Positions 11,681 to 24,238 of a DNA stretch of 64,000 bases are shown here, one piece after another. A program made the translations under genes and the position numbers. The notes under the pieces are model-generated. The model was not told the origin of the DNA and ran no database searches. It saw only the letters and a program-made list of their open reading frames with translations. Positions within the stretch are counted from its first letter, which is position 1. Every line of letters begins with the position of its first letter. The stretch is taken from NCBI RefSeq assembly GCF_036884655.1, contig NC_088357.1, positions 42,478,001 through 42,542,000 of the forward strand, given 5' to 3'. Source of the stretch: Musa acuminata AAA Group (lineage: Eukaryota > Streptophyta > Magnoliopsida > Zingiberales > Musaceae).

Positions 11681-14600
11681 AAGCACTCATTGAAACACTT
11701 GACATGCAAATGTGGGGGACCTAGCGGGGTTGAATTGAGGGTAGTCAGCACATGTGTGACCGTTTGGGGGAAAATGGGTATGAAAATGTAGGGAAAAGGA
11801 GTCGCTCGGAGGAGCGGGCATTTGAGATTGGCATTCAGAGGAATGACCAACCCTTCGCGCAAGAGGTACCACGAGAATAAGCAAGCTTGGAAGAATGCGG
11901 AGTGCACAAAGGTTGGGATGGCTGAGTTCGAGCTATAGCTCGACGTTGAGAACTATATTTGATGGTGCTCAAGGCAAGCGAGGCACTTGGTAAAGGATGA
12001 GACCATGCAAGGTGTAATGAGTTGCTCAGCGACCGAAAGAGTTGTGCAAAGCTCATAGAGTTGAGGGGAATTGCTAACTCGAAGAATTCGGTACTCATGC
12101 ATGGGCTTGTATGTGGACGATGGATTGTTCCCGACCATCCCAAGGCGACCGAAACTTAGCGCCATGGAGCATTGAAATTTTCTCTTCGGCATGTGAAGGA
12201 TACGTTCGTAGGAGGCTGAAGTGTGCAGCGAGTTCAGCATATTGCTAGGCCTTAAGTAGTGCAGCGAGGGCTGTATTAATGTAGAGTCGTAATCTAGCAA
12301 GTGCATTTGCAGGAGGCAGAACAATGCACAATTTATTTAGCAAATCGGAGTAGTCCAAGGGGATAGTGGTCTCCAAAACTTTCAGAGAGAAAGAAGCGTA
12401 GAGAGATGTTGCTCCAACGGGACAGTTATTCAGGAGGGATAGATCCTGGTTCTCCAGAGAGAGAATCATGTGCAACAGACTGCACATATTGGGGAGGAGT
12501 ACCTCAAAAATAACAACTCCACGAAGCTCAATGGACCAAGCGAGCAACAATGAGTCATCGCATGATCTCGCTTGAGAGAATGCATTAGTAGATGCATTTC
12601 GAGATCAAGTGGGGGAGCGAGCCAAAACAAGACAAACAAAGGCACACTTGGAGTTGATATGGAGATCATACTCAAGGGAGGGCTGACCCGTGGAATGGTG
12701 GGCGCAAGGGCCACTATCAACTCAATATAAAATGAGGAGCGGAGCAACTTGGGTGTAACTTGGCGAAGTACCTAAGCTGCATGAAGGGAGCCAGCATAGA
12801 AGATGGAACATGGAACGGAGGCACAATGCTTTCTTTGGACAAAGGTCAAGGACATGAACTCTTGCAAAGGCAAGAGCAGGATCATGTTGTTCCATGGTCC
12901 TTCATTCTGACGGAGCAGACTCATCTTGCATGGTGCCAAAGACAAAGGGAGCTTTTGGGCACATGCACCTTATCTCGGAGAAGCATTTAATGGAGGAACT
13001 AAGGTGACTCAACTTGCGGAGGCGAAGTTGGGTTCAGAAGGCCTTGGCACGGGACAAGAGGACGCGGAGGCGGGTACTCTTGAAGAATATGCCACAGTGT
13101 TGCCATTCAAGTTGCCATGAAGGAAGCGATGCGCAACGGAGATTGTGCTGGTAGGGGCAAAGGCCCAGGATCCAGACAATGGTGCATCATTTTCAGCGAA
13201 GTCAGTGGACTTCGGGAGCTACTAGGCGACGGACTGTCCTAGAGCGGTGCTTCATTTAGGTGTGACCCAAGAGCGAGTGGATGAAGGTCGATTGCCAAAG
13301 GAGCGAACAAAATCGAAGGTGAAAGAGACCCTGCGATGTATTGACAAAGGCCACACATGGAGGGATCACAATTCAAGTTCATCCCACAATGATCAGAATG
13401 CAATAGAGATGTCACCAGGCGGTGACATGGTGCAGCGGATTGTGGTGGAACAATTCGTGGCAATACGATACACACGACATTGTCCCGTGAGGGACTATAT
13501 CATACGGAGGTATGATCGGGAGCTATTGGAAGCTCCACTTCAGTGAACAACACGACGACAAGAAGGGCTGTGGATTCAATGAGTGAAGGCCATGGTACCG
13601 CAGAGGCGGGTCTTCCATGCGTGCATCGAAATTTGCATCGGATAAAAGCCTTGGTCATCAGCATATGGGGGCTGTGTTCCACCAAGGGAAAATTTCGAAT
13701 GTAAGTACCAATGAATCCCATAGGAGGGACTTGATCATGCAGATGTATGATCGAAGTAGCTGGAGAGTTGGACTGCTCCAGAGCCCATATTCGCTTAAGG
13801 GAGCCCGGCAAGTCAGAGGACAAGGTCGAGTAAGCGAACGTTGCTACCAAGGAAGCTAAGGAGAACTGAATCGGTGCAAACCCTACAACATGATGGCAGA
13901 GGCCATGCATGAGAGTTGCAGCCTGTCTTTCCATCGACCAAAGGGAGTTGCTTGGAGAACACAGAGGTGTTGAAGCAGGGGGTTGAAAGGGGCGAGAAAG
14001 CGACGACGAGTCCAGAGTATGTGAAGGACTTCGAGTCATGCAAGAGTGCACGACTCGGTACTTGCATGACTTCTCATCAAGATAGCCAAAAGTGAAGGAC
14101 TTCGAGTCATGCAAGAGTGCACGACCAAGGAACGAAGCAAGCAGTATGCGGTGCTATACCTTTTTTACTCAGTGGAGTAGGCGATAGGGTTGATAGAGAA
14201 GACGGTATAATCCTAGAGGCGACCAAATATATTAGAGAATTACTCCAAGTTGGGGTGAAAACTTTCTGCATTCCAGAAGTTCGATGGCATTGAGAAGGTG
14301 AATCACAGTAACTAACTCAATGCAAGGAGTGCAAACACTTTGAGTGCTTCAGAAGTGTGAGCAAAGAGCAAACGAAAGCCAATAACCAGCTTGATGCATG
14401 GAGTATAACCCTTGAGGAGGCGGGCAAAGTCAAGTAACCATTGCCTTCTCAACTCTTAAGAGAATGGGCAAAACCGAGTACCCCAATTCTCTTATCTATC
14501 CAGCAGAGGAGCTCTGCACATGTTCAAAGACCCTTCAAAGATAATGGAAGACAATAGTTGTCAAATCCTTACCAATGGTGATCAATGCTACTGAGAGTAG

Positions 14601-15075
14601 ATTATCCGTTTCATTTCCCAACAGAATGCCAATCGAAAGCGGAAGTGATGTGAATCTACTTGGAAGTGACAACTAAGTGAAAAAAGAGTCGATGGGCAAA
14701 TTTTGTGAAGGAATGACCCAAAACTTCAGAAGTTTACGAGGCGATGCTCGTTAAAGCTCCAACAAGTATCCACCCAGTTCAAGTAGCATGAGGCATTTGA
14801 GAGAGTGTCACATAGTAAAGATGGTCTTTTCCTTCATCTAGAGAATCCGCAGGAACTAACAGGGATCAACACAACTCAGCCAACCCCACACTATAATCAG
14901 AGTCATTGGCGAGTTGAAGCAGCATAGCGGATCGAAGGTTCGACTATTAAAAAACAACAGCGAAGAGCAGTTGGGAGCCAAGAAGCACATTGCAACTAGA
15001 GCAGAAGATTGAAGACTCAGCAAAGGCAAGGAGTTACAGTGTCGGCAAAGACTTCGACGAGGATGTCGAAGGAAT

Positions 15076-15088
15076 AAGTGGGGGAGAA
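15076..15088 (+). promoter_or_regulatory. Polypurine tract of nested element
   Basis: AAGTGGGGGAGAA ends exactly one base before the 3' LTR TG, the expected place for plus-strand priming. Confidence 0.75.
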
Positions 15089-15531
15089 TGTCATAGACAA
15101 AGTTCTAAACAAGATGTTTGATGTAATACTTATGTATGCCCGTGTCTTTCTGTTTGTTCATGCTTTGCACAGCATGTAGAGAAATGATCGAAGGCTTAAC
15201 AGTCCCATTTTAGTTAGGTTTGGTGGCCTTCATAGGCTTGTAAATAAATGTTGTGTCATGTGGACACTTGTAAGAGATATTTGGTCTGTAGTGGACCATT
15301 TTGACCCTTTGTTGTGCAACCGTTCAGAGTTTGTAAAGTATGTAATTTGCATTGTCTATGAGGTGTTTTCGGAAATGTTTACTTGTGGATCTTGAGTGAG
15401 GTGCTTTCTCTAACCCGTTTTCTCTTTTGTAGGTCCTAAGAGACCATGGGAGGTTTCGGGGAGGCTGATTTTTGCAGACAGACACGCAAGGGTGCTGCAC
15501 GACTTAGACAAAACCAACTAAGTCCATGACA
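15089..15531 (+). repeat. 3' LTR of nested element
   Basis: Begins TGTCATAGACAAAG and ends AGTCCATGACA. It pairs with 11215-11661. Confidence 0.9.
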
Positions 15532-15532
15532 A

Positions 15533-15792
15533 TGTGTCCTCCGTATGTCATCCAGGTTGGAAGAAAGAGACAAAAGTTACCCCTCACCGGACTGCCTACA
15601 TGGACAAGGGTCCAAGGCAAGCGATTGCAAGATGTCTCACCCTTGTCGTTCATATAGAAAAAAGTCTCAAGAGAGGTTGTTAGTACGTGGGGGCTTTACG
15701 TTTTCACCTCGAAGACACATTGGATAACCTTACGCATATGAGTTTGGATCATGTTCGGTTGACTAGGACATTAATGACATCTTCCTGTAACA
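15533..15792. repeat. Right LTR of the outer element, shortened
   Basis: Same start and end as 9374-9834. The middle portion is missing. It begins one base after the nested element's 3' LTR, within the ATGT duplication. Confidence 0.6.
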
Positions 15793-15996
15793 TTACCTAA
15801 ATATAGTTCTTCACTATCTATCGGCGGAAGAGATTGCCTAGGTGATGCAGGCAACGCATGGAGCAGTTACATGAAGTCTCTTATGATGCTTAAGTTAAAT
15901 AATGAAAAGGTTCTATAAAAGTGACTTAATATTTGTAAATACAACCCTATATAATTTTGCAATGAACTTCTGTTTCATATGCAACCAAGAAAGCAG

Positions 15997-16587
15997 GAAT
16001 TGTGGATGTTGACAATACCTTTTAATAGAACTGCTCAAGTTTCTGGAGTGGACAACAAACTATTGGCGTGGCAAATGATGGCTGAACTTTCTAAAAAAAC
16101 GCGTGAAGTAGCAACAGTATCTCACAAACAGGTAAAGATTCAGTCTACTCTCTAGTGTTTGAAAGTTTCTGCAAATGACAGATATGGATCAGTGAGCAGC
16201 GTCCTTGTATAGTCTAGAGTTCTGTATCAGTCTGGATTTCCACTGTGACTTTGGTTATTATCGAAACATTTTTGAACATAGTTCAGTCGTCACTTCTTCA
16301 CCGAGCTTTCTGTGCTTGTAAGGGTACCACCAATGTCTAAATCAGCAATCATTTGTTGTCTATATTCGAGGGTATGATGAAATAGATATAAAGGAAGCTA
16401 AAGCTAACAGCATCGCTTTGCTCTTTTTTTTGTTGCAGAATACGTGCTATCTTCCAGAAAGGGTATTCCAATTTCTCTGTTGCATCAAACGAAATGGATG
16501 GAGTGTTTTTGTGGGTACTTCTCTGTATGACGATGTCCACCAAGATTACTGCTGTGCTCGAAGGCTACATGCACTGTTGGTCGTGTG
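15997..16587 (+). other. Two splice-like open segments, identity unknown
   Basis: A 135-base segment (15997-16131) lies between AAGCAG and CAG|GTAAAG and is open for 45 codons, including NRTAQVSGVDNKLLAWQ. A second segment begins after a pyrimidine-rich TGTTGCAG at 16439. It is open in phase for 49 codons to a stop at 16585-16587, and in another frame to a possible donor near 16610. Splice borders and open frames hint at a transcribed gene on the plus strand, perhaps the one starting near 6.6 kb with the repeats in its intron. I recognise no family, and codon evidence is weak. It may equally be a non-coding RNA or a pseudogene. Confidence 0.3.
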
Positions 16588-16639
16588 AAGATTTTTGCAG
16601 ACGTTCAGGTACTACCTAAACACCACTTGGATCTTTAAT

Positions 16640-19600
16640 CATCTTTCGGGGAACTACTATACTGAAAGCATGCAACTTCAGAATCCAATAGCCTTCAGTA
16701 AATACTAAATAGTGGGATGAGATCCCCGAATCACTCAGTCAAATGTCCCAGTATTAGATACATTTAGTGGCCACTCTGTAGAGGTGTCTTGCGGAAAAGA
16801 TAAATGCACGTGTGTACATCCGGCTTTTTCTTTCCTTGCACTAATAGCAGCCTTATCATAATGAGGTTTCTTATAAAACGTGGATCCTTTAATTAATAAT
16901 ATTGTGAAGGAGCAAAGTTACATTCGGTTCTCACTGGAGTTAGTGGGTTTATACAGCGAGATCCTCAAGAGTGCGGTGGGGCTGTTCAAATTTAGAATAA
17001 AGAGGTGAAGCATTGCTGCTTTTGAGGTGGGTGTTTAACAGGTAGTGGTAGGAAGAGAACAGATTGAAAGAATCAGTTATATTTTGAGGCTGAAAATAAC
17101 AATATTTAGTAGATTAGCTTGCTAATCATGTTTTACAGTTAGAGATTGGAGTCTTAGAATCCTAGGTTATCTTGGCATGCATAATAATTTTCTTGGTGAT
17201 CTATGCAAAGTTTTATGTCAAAGATTATCATAGTATAGTTTATTAGCCAACACCACCATCTTCTGTTTAAAAAAGATATTTCACTTACAAGTCACATACA
17301 TATTTGCTTTTTTTATTTGTCGATGGATTCGTTTTAGTACTTACCAAACTCACTGAGATCATTATATGAGTAAGGCAGCAGATTATTAATATTGATGGTC
17401 ACTAATACTCGCAATGATATTGGAACTCCACTTGAACACAAGTGAAATATGCCATAGATGTTTAATTTTTACTCTGAATGATGAGGAGTCTCATCAGCAC
17501 TCCAGTGTTTGCTTGCCCAATACGTGTCTCTTTTTTATTTTCATTAGGTTCGTCAGGATGCCGTCTGCCCAGCAATCATTGAAGTATGGAGTCATTTTTC
17601 AAACCTAACAGCACAGCTTTTCACTTTCCGATGAGCATCTCGATGCTGGCGTTGCACTCTTGCTTTGACTGGCTGCTGTAGATGCCTTTCAACCTTGATC
17701 GTACCGGTAAAGCATTAAACACTCATTTCCAACCTTTTTAGTTATATGTTGGTCTTTTATTCAAAGTTTATATGCGGGAATCGAGCAATCTAAGCTTAAA
17801 CCATTGCTTAATTCGTGAAGAATAGAGTCCACAAGGATTTTTCTAGTGTTCAGACTGAACTATTAATTAAATGGGGGCACGATGCCCACCAAAACTCCAG
17901 GACTTCAATATATATGTATACTCGTGCCATGCTTTAAGTCAAAGCATCAGTATTCACATCCACTAGCAAGTAGATCACCGGGTCAGCTGCAGTATCTGAA
18001 TCTTTACTCCAGGTACCTTGTTCCAGCGTTAAAAATTAGATTCATTGTCTACTGATTAGTTTGTTTTCCCTTGAATTTGATTCCTTGGCAATGGCAATTT
18101 TTCAGAATTCTCAAGTCTGCTTATAGCTGGTTGATTTTTGTCTACGGTACATTCTTGATACTGATTCTCCTGATTGCTTGTGTGATATAATACATATTTA
18201 ATAGAGTCTTTGAAACAATTCAAACGAAGAGGACTCATTATTTGCGTTCCTAATTTTTGGTAGGGTATAGGTATTTGTTTAGCCGTGCTTGTTCTCTCAT
18301 GGTCCCAGTTCAGGATATACATACATATAGACGCATGCACTCATAGATTAGAAAAAAAATGCACCAAGTGCTGATTAGAAATAAGCGCAGCGGCATTAGC
18401 AATGCAACATCGATCAATGTATGCATTATGAAGAGATTAGTGGGAGAGAAGTTGATGATAAAAAAGGAATCCATGAAAATAAATGTGTATTAAAAAGGTC
18501 CCATGCTGTACATCTGAGACTATAATGCAAGACAATGTAGAAACATATCATTTTAACTTTAGATAATAATACACTATGCATTCCCACATGTGTAACTTTT
18601 TCAGAAAGGTTAGCTTGCAGTCACAATTTTTGCAGTGTAACAAGATATGCTACCACACAAATAATCTCTATCTTTCACCGAGAAACAATACCAGTAAAAC
18701 TAATTTAAAGGTCTAGAGAGTGATGTAGATTGTGGATTTCTTTTTATGTGGGACTCTGTAATCTATCTTTTCCCTCCTATTCTTTGTTTTTTAGCTTGTC
18801 TCTTCTCTTATGGCTCTCAATGTCTACCGTAGAACAGACAAAAAGCAGTGGGTGACCGGTTTCCTGGGATTACTGAGACTTCTTTTCCTTTTCAATTTCT
18901 TTTTGCCTGGAACGAAGATTAAATTATAACGAGTTTAAATCAATCAAAAGACAAGTTGCTCAAGCCGGCTTTTCTTTCCAGGCAGCCTAATACTGCCACA
19001 AACATATAGTTGAATGTCGATAGCTATTTAGCTCCCTAATGCACTATCCATCACCAATCATTCATGAGAGTGACAAGAGATTCGAGTATTAAATCATACG
19101 AGGTGGGCCTCGGAGGACCTTCATGGAAGCACCATAAGCCAGCTTTCTAGTTCGTAGGATAGCCATGATTGTACTTGGATGTAACTACAGACAATGTATT
19201 CTCGTGAGTTTAAGATGCTGAAAGGTAACCAAAGGGGAGTATCAAACACTTCGTAATATTGGCATCCTGTTTCCTAAAAAAACAATAATAAAAACATGAG
19301 AGATGACATGTGTCAACAAATACTTGAATGTTCTGTATAGAATCACACAATTAACGGAGTCTTGTGTCCTACCCACAGCTCATTGAAGGATGAATACCAT
19401 CGTTGCCCATTCATTCAGTACACATTATTCGCATAACATAAGAAAGCAAATAACTTGTATTCTTCCCACTGAAACCTGCATCATGTGCATTTGGTAGTGC
19501 ACAATTTAATTACTGAGACCACAATGTTTTCTGAGACCAAAAAGTCCCTTGATACCCAAAAACTCTAGTTGCTGCCATCAGCATCGCGAGTAAAATTTAA

Positions 19601-20007
19601 TTGGATGGCTATTCTGATCTCACAATCCCAGGGTGAATTTATCAGCATACCGTATCCACTTCACGGTCTGTCCTTTGCATATCTACGCTTCACATTCCAC
19701 AGCTTCTGGCTCCTTGCCAGTTCGATTTGGCAGACAGCCAGGGATGGAGTTTTCCTTTTGCGACATGCAACCCATTCACTCGTTAACCTGGGTGGGTTTG
19801 GGTCATAACCAGCCAACCCAAAACCAATCCGCTCGCCCCACTCTTTACCACGGAGAAGAAACGGACAACAAAGTTGGTCTCCTTCGCTTCTGCCTTCTGC
19901 AAGCGGAAGTGGAGGCAACAGAATAAAGCAAGGAAGACAGTGGGGGGAGGCGGAAAGAAATAGCAAAAGAGGGGAGCTTTACTCTGCTTCGGTGGTGGTG
20001 GGTGGGA
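16640..20007. other. Spacer upstream of the WAVH-like gene
   Basis: Mostly AT-rich with no firm gene. Around 17548-17610 a plus-strand stretch (VRQDAVCPAIIEVWSHFSNLTAQL) starts after TTCATTAG and could be a further exon of the unknown transcript, but it stops soon. The final 300-400 bases become richer in GC and G runs and presumably hold the promoter and 5' UTR of the gene starting at 20008. Confidence 0.35.
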
Positions 20008-23000
20008 ATGGGTGGCGGAGCATCGAGATGGAGGAGGGCGGCGAGGAAGATTGGTTTCCCTTGCGCTTCCTTCTCCAGTGAGACCCCAGCTAAAACTGTA
20101 CGCTCCCTTTCTTTCCTCTATTCTCCTCCTCCATCTGGATTTCCCTAAAAGGAGCAGAAATTAGCCACCGTTTTTTTTTGCTCTTTTCAGTTTTCTTCCG
20201 ATGTTATCCTCGAGAGGCGCTTTCTGCATTGTTCTCGTTAAAAAAGATCATTCTTTTGCATTTTTGTTTCAGAAAAATCGAATTTTTGGGTCGGAACCAT
20301 GGTGCATTGACCTCATTGTCTTTCTTCTGCATTATTGTCGGGAAGAAATATTTGGTAAGGTGACTTTGCTCTTGTTTTAATTCCTTTTTCTCCTCAAAAT
20401 GGGGCAATTTGTTCCAATTCCTTGCACGAAAGTCGTACTTTTTTTTCTTTGGATTTGACCTTGTCTTTTGCTACCTGCTCTAGAAAAACGAATCATTTTT
20501 ATTGTGTGGATTTCTATCTTAATTTCTCCTGTTCTTGCATTTCTCGAAGCCCCCCGTTTCATTCTGAGCTCTGCAGAACTCCAACTTTTCTCCCATTTCT
20601 TGGTATTCTTCCTGGTTCCGTCACAATTTGGTCATAGTCTCTCATATTGTTTACTTGCATCATATTAATTCCTAGAAAATTCTGGGTTTTTCAAGTAATG
20701 CTGTCGTCAGGGAAGGATTTACTCTTAATTTTCCCCATTTCTATACGTACATCCGTTCTAATATTCCGGCATCGATTCCATAATTCAGATCTCTTTCTCC
20801 GGGATTAGCATAACGACGGAGAGCGCAGAGGGAAAACCGGAGGAAGCAGGGGCGAAAGGTGTCCCTGATAAGGTACTCCTCTTAACTTTTCTCTTTCTTC
20901 TGCAATCTCGCTTTGGCCCTCCCAAGATTCTTTATCAAACAAAATAGGCTGAAAACACAGATTGGATCTCAAACCTTTTCGAAATAAGCGTTGTTACTTC
21001 CCTTGATCCAACCACAATATCACTTGATAGAGGATTAGAGGTAATAAAAGCTTTAGATGTCTGTCATGCCGGTTACTCTTTTAAGTATAGTGAGAACAAG
21101 GACAGCCACCACCATCAATGTGTTGCCTGCATGCTTCTGACCATCTGACCACATGACATTGCCCTCACTGATGATGAACCCCAAACCATCATACTTTATG
21201 CTTCAGCTTTTGACAGAAGCTCTTTGGGAAAGCTCGTATAATATGTAAACCGGGGAAACAATGAATTAACATCAGCAGCAAACAGCACCAGGGCACTCAT
21301 TATTTTGGGCTCCTTCGGAAACCACCAGAATGAGGCCCCTGTCCTTGGAACCACCAACCTTTTCTGATACCTGAGTTGGTGGCGGGCCCCCCTGATACTT
21401 GTGGTTTCTTGCCAACTTCATGTATCATTATTGTGTATAGTGTGTGTATATATATATATATGTGCTATTGTATATATGTAGGTTTATGTCTGATATACAG
21501 AAAAACTAGAGGTGACATTTTGGATTTACCAGAAGCCAAGGGAGAAAAATCTAAAGCACCACATTATCTCAGCAAAACTCTTGAGGCATGGATAGCCTTC
21601 TCTTTTTTCTATCTTATGCTTGAATAGTTTGGGAACATAACCATCATATGTCAATGTTCATTGTTGTGACTGTATCATACATAGCTTAGTCCTTCATTGG
21701 TTATAAGGGTGTCATCTCTTAATCCAACATGATAGTCCAATATGAGCACCACCATGAAGTTAGTTTGGTTAGGTCTACATGTGTTGGGGTCATAATTAAT
21801 TTGACATGGTTTATCCGGTTAATAAATGTGTTAGATTAGGGTTTAAGGAATTGACACAATTGATCCAAATTAAGCAGATTAATAGTCCGGTTAAATATGT
21901 CATGTCATTAAATGGACCGCTTAAATTGTGTCATTATTGGGTTTATTGGTTGCACTGTGAAGTTTGTATTGTATAAGCAAGTCGAATCTTGCTTTGCATC
22001 CTTAGTATGATCTGAGTTGGCTTACTTGAACCTGTTACACGGATTGAGTTGGGTGCCATGATACTAAATGAGTTTGGTTTGGTTATGATTTTTTTGATAT
22101 AATTATCAAATGTGTTGGATTTGAGTTGAAAGTTCTGTTCTAATACTAACATCTTGACCTGATATGAATATGACTCGACATGACCAAAAATAAATATAGT
22201 TTTTAGTCATATGTTGCGAAGCATTTGATTTTCACCAATCATGTTGATATACAAATACACGTCTTATGATACTAACTATATATTTCTTTCTAGAATTTAC
22301 TTCAAATTATTCTTTTTATTTTTATCTGTATTTTTTGAATATCATAGTGGTTGAGCCAGTTCCAAGCAATATGAAGCTAGAATAGCAGCTTCGATTTGTG
22401 ATCATTGTTCAAAGAATATATTATTTACTTTTCCATGTTAACATTACCAATCTATTATCTTTTCTGGGGTGACTCTACATACATACAAAACACAAGCAAA
22501 AGTGTACTAATTTGTTGGAGCCTACTTGGTGCTGAGGTATCATCTAAGTCACATATGGATGTGAGGTAAAGTCCCGCATGGGTCCTGCATGGACAGCTAC
22601 CACTGCTATCTTGGCTTCAGTTTCTAATCAACCATTACATGTATACATTTGGCATGTGTATGATGCATTGTTGTTTGGTTTACACTTCTGATATCATTTT
22701 AATGCAGCAAAGAGTTCCTAATAGCTATAAGAGTTTTGAGACCATGCCAAATAAGTATAGCCTTTGACTGAAAGCACAGAGGGTAACTATAAATCCTAAG
22801 ATGTTTCTTGAATTTGTCCCAGTTTCCAGATCTTATTTCAGCTTCATCTCTACTAGCCTGCTCAACTATAACTGAAGCTTTCTTTCTTACTATGATGGTA
22901 GAGACTATGTGCAATTTGCTTGGAGCCCCTTAGCTGTGGTGATGGCAGTACCAATTTTGCCAGCAACCAAAAGATCTTCACAGCACAATGCATGCATGCT

Positions 23001-24238
23001 TTTCACTTCATGTGCATTGCATCGAACGTCCGGCATGGCAGTGTTACATGCCCCATCTGCCGAGCACAATGGTCACAGCTCCCACGTGAGTTCACCACGC
23101 CCTCCATTAGCAACACTGACCCCATCCTCCGCATCCTTGATGACTCGATTGCCACTTCCCGCTTTAACCGCCGATCATTTCTCCGTGCCACCCGCTACAA
23201 TGATGATGACCCTGTTGAGCCTGAAGCAGCAATTGAAGCCAGCCACCCTCGCCTTCACCTTGCCATCATTCCTGTTTCATCACCAACAGGTAATTGATTC
23301 CTGTCTCTTGTAAACACCTGTTGTCCTTGCACTATCAGTGATGACTGACTAGATCTTCTGTAGATGTGCTTCCACAACATAATACTTTGCCAAATGGGCG
23401 GAAGAGGGCCTACCTGTCTGTAAAACTCTCTCAGCAACAAGCAACTGATCTGATTCTTGTTGCAAGCCCAAATGGGCCTCATTTAAGGCTGCTCAAGCAA
23501 TCCATGACACTTGTGGTCTTCTCGCTGCGTCCCATGGATCGGTTGGCCATCGTAACCTACTCCACCACCGCCACTCGTGCCTTCCCTCTAAGGCGGATGT
23601 CATCTCAAGGGAAGCGGGCAGCACTACAAGTTATCGATCGCATATTTTACCTAGGTGAAGCTGAACCTGCTGAAGGGCTCCGGAAAGGTCTCAAGATATT
23701 GGAGGACCGGACTCACCACAATCCACTTGCTTGCATCCTCCACCTTTCAGACAGCCCGACCCAAAGTTATGTCTGCAGAGACCTGCAGTTTCCCATCCCA
23801 ATTCACAGGTTCCATATTGGTTTTGGATTTGGGATGTCAAGTGGGTTTGTAATGCATGAGTTTGAAGAGTTCTTAGCTAGATTGCTTGGGGGCATGATCA
23901 GAGAGACCCAAGTAAGAATAGGAGCAGAGGGTGGACGGGTATTGTTGGGGGAGCTGAGAGGAGGAGAAGAAAGGAGGATACCAGTGAACTCAATCGATGA
24001 CTGTGGATACCTTGCTGTCAGCTATAGCTATGTTGAAGGAGGAGCAGAACAGAGGCTAAGCACTGGGGAAGTAGTGCTTGGGACCGAGATGAAGAATGAC
24101 CAAAATGATCCTCAGGGTGAGATTGAAGCAATTGATCTCACTGTTAGAGGAAGGAGCAACCATGTCGAGAGGTGGGGTTACCTTGACCCCTTCATGGCTC
24201 GACGATGGGCGAAGCATCTGCATGGACACAAAGCATGA
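20008..24238 (+). CDS. RING-H2 / VWA-like E3 ubiquitin ligase, WAV3/WAVH family (complete, 4 exons)
   Basis: Predicted ubiquitin ligase of the plant WAV3/WAVH (EDA40) family, linked in Arabidopsis to root gravitropic growth. Exons 20008..20097, 20789..20872, 22902..23289 and 23364..24238 total 1437 nt (478 aa), all GT..AG and phase-consistent. The first exon starts MGGGASRWRRAARK, like the MGTGWRRA start of the family. The RING-H2 ligands are C61, C64, C88, H90, H93, C96, C108 and C111 (LCAICLEPL ... CMHAFH ... CPICRAQW). A VWA-like segment follows (about 214-370: ATDLILVAS, SLRPMDRLAIVTYS, FPLRRMSSQGKRAAL), then the family C-terminal region with YLDPFMARRWAKHLHGHKA at the end. The metal-binding motif DxSxS expected after DLI/V is replaced by ASPNG, so this VWA probably does not bind metal in the usual way. 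At 478 aa it is shorter than the roughly 640-740 aa of the Arabidopsis WAV3-type proteins. Confidence 0.9.

Larger units (their letters stand above)
11215..15531 (+). mobile_element. Complete non-autonomous LTR retrotransposon (LARD-like), nested
   Basis: A 4.3-kb element with 5' LTR 11215-11661 and 3' LTR 15089-15531, both TG..CA. It is flanked by the 4-bp duplication ATGT (11211-11214 and 15532-15535). Directly after the 5' LTR is a sequence like GGTATCAGAGTGGG (11665-11680), close to the primer-binding site for initiator Met-tRNA. A purine run AAGTGGGGGAGAA (15076-15088) precedes the 3' LTR as a polypurine tract. The 3.4-kb interior shows no gag zinc knuckle, protease, reverse transcriptase or integrase in any frame; open frames up to 204 codons lie on the antisense strand without a domain. 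This fits a large retrotransposon derivative mobilised in trans. Related fragments occur at 29670-30230 and 62559-64000. Confidence 0.85.
9374..15792. mobile_element. Outer LTR element, split by a nested insertion, no coding domains
   Basis: The stretch at 9374-9834 (TGTGTCCTCC...) and the stretch at 15533-15792 share the same beginning (TGTGTCCTCC, ATGGACAAGG, GCAAGCGATTGCAAG-like) and the same end (GATAACCTT...GTTGACTAGGAC...CCTGTAA). They look like the two LTRs of one element; the right copy lacks roughly 200 bases from the middle. The interior (9835-11214) contains two tandem-repeat arrays and no reverse transcriptase or gag. The second element sits exactly at the junction between the interior and the right LTR. 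Orientation and target duplication are not clear, and ageing is visible as many LTR mismatches. Confidence 0.65.

Noticed and set aside
13500..14114. 204-codon antisense open frame in the nested LTR element
   Set aside because: No known domain, sits inside a non-coding retrotransposon interior, and overlaps other open frames on both strands. It looks like chance openness of repeat sequence.
22909..23313. 134-codon frame overlapping the RING exon
   Set aside because: It is the shifted frame of the real RING-H2 exon (22902-23289), whose Cys/His ligands are intact.
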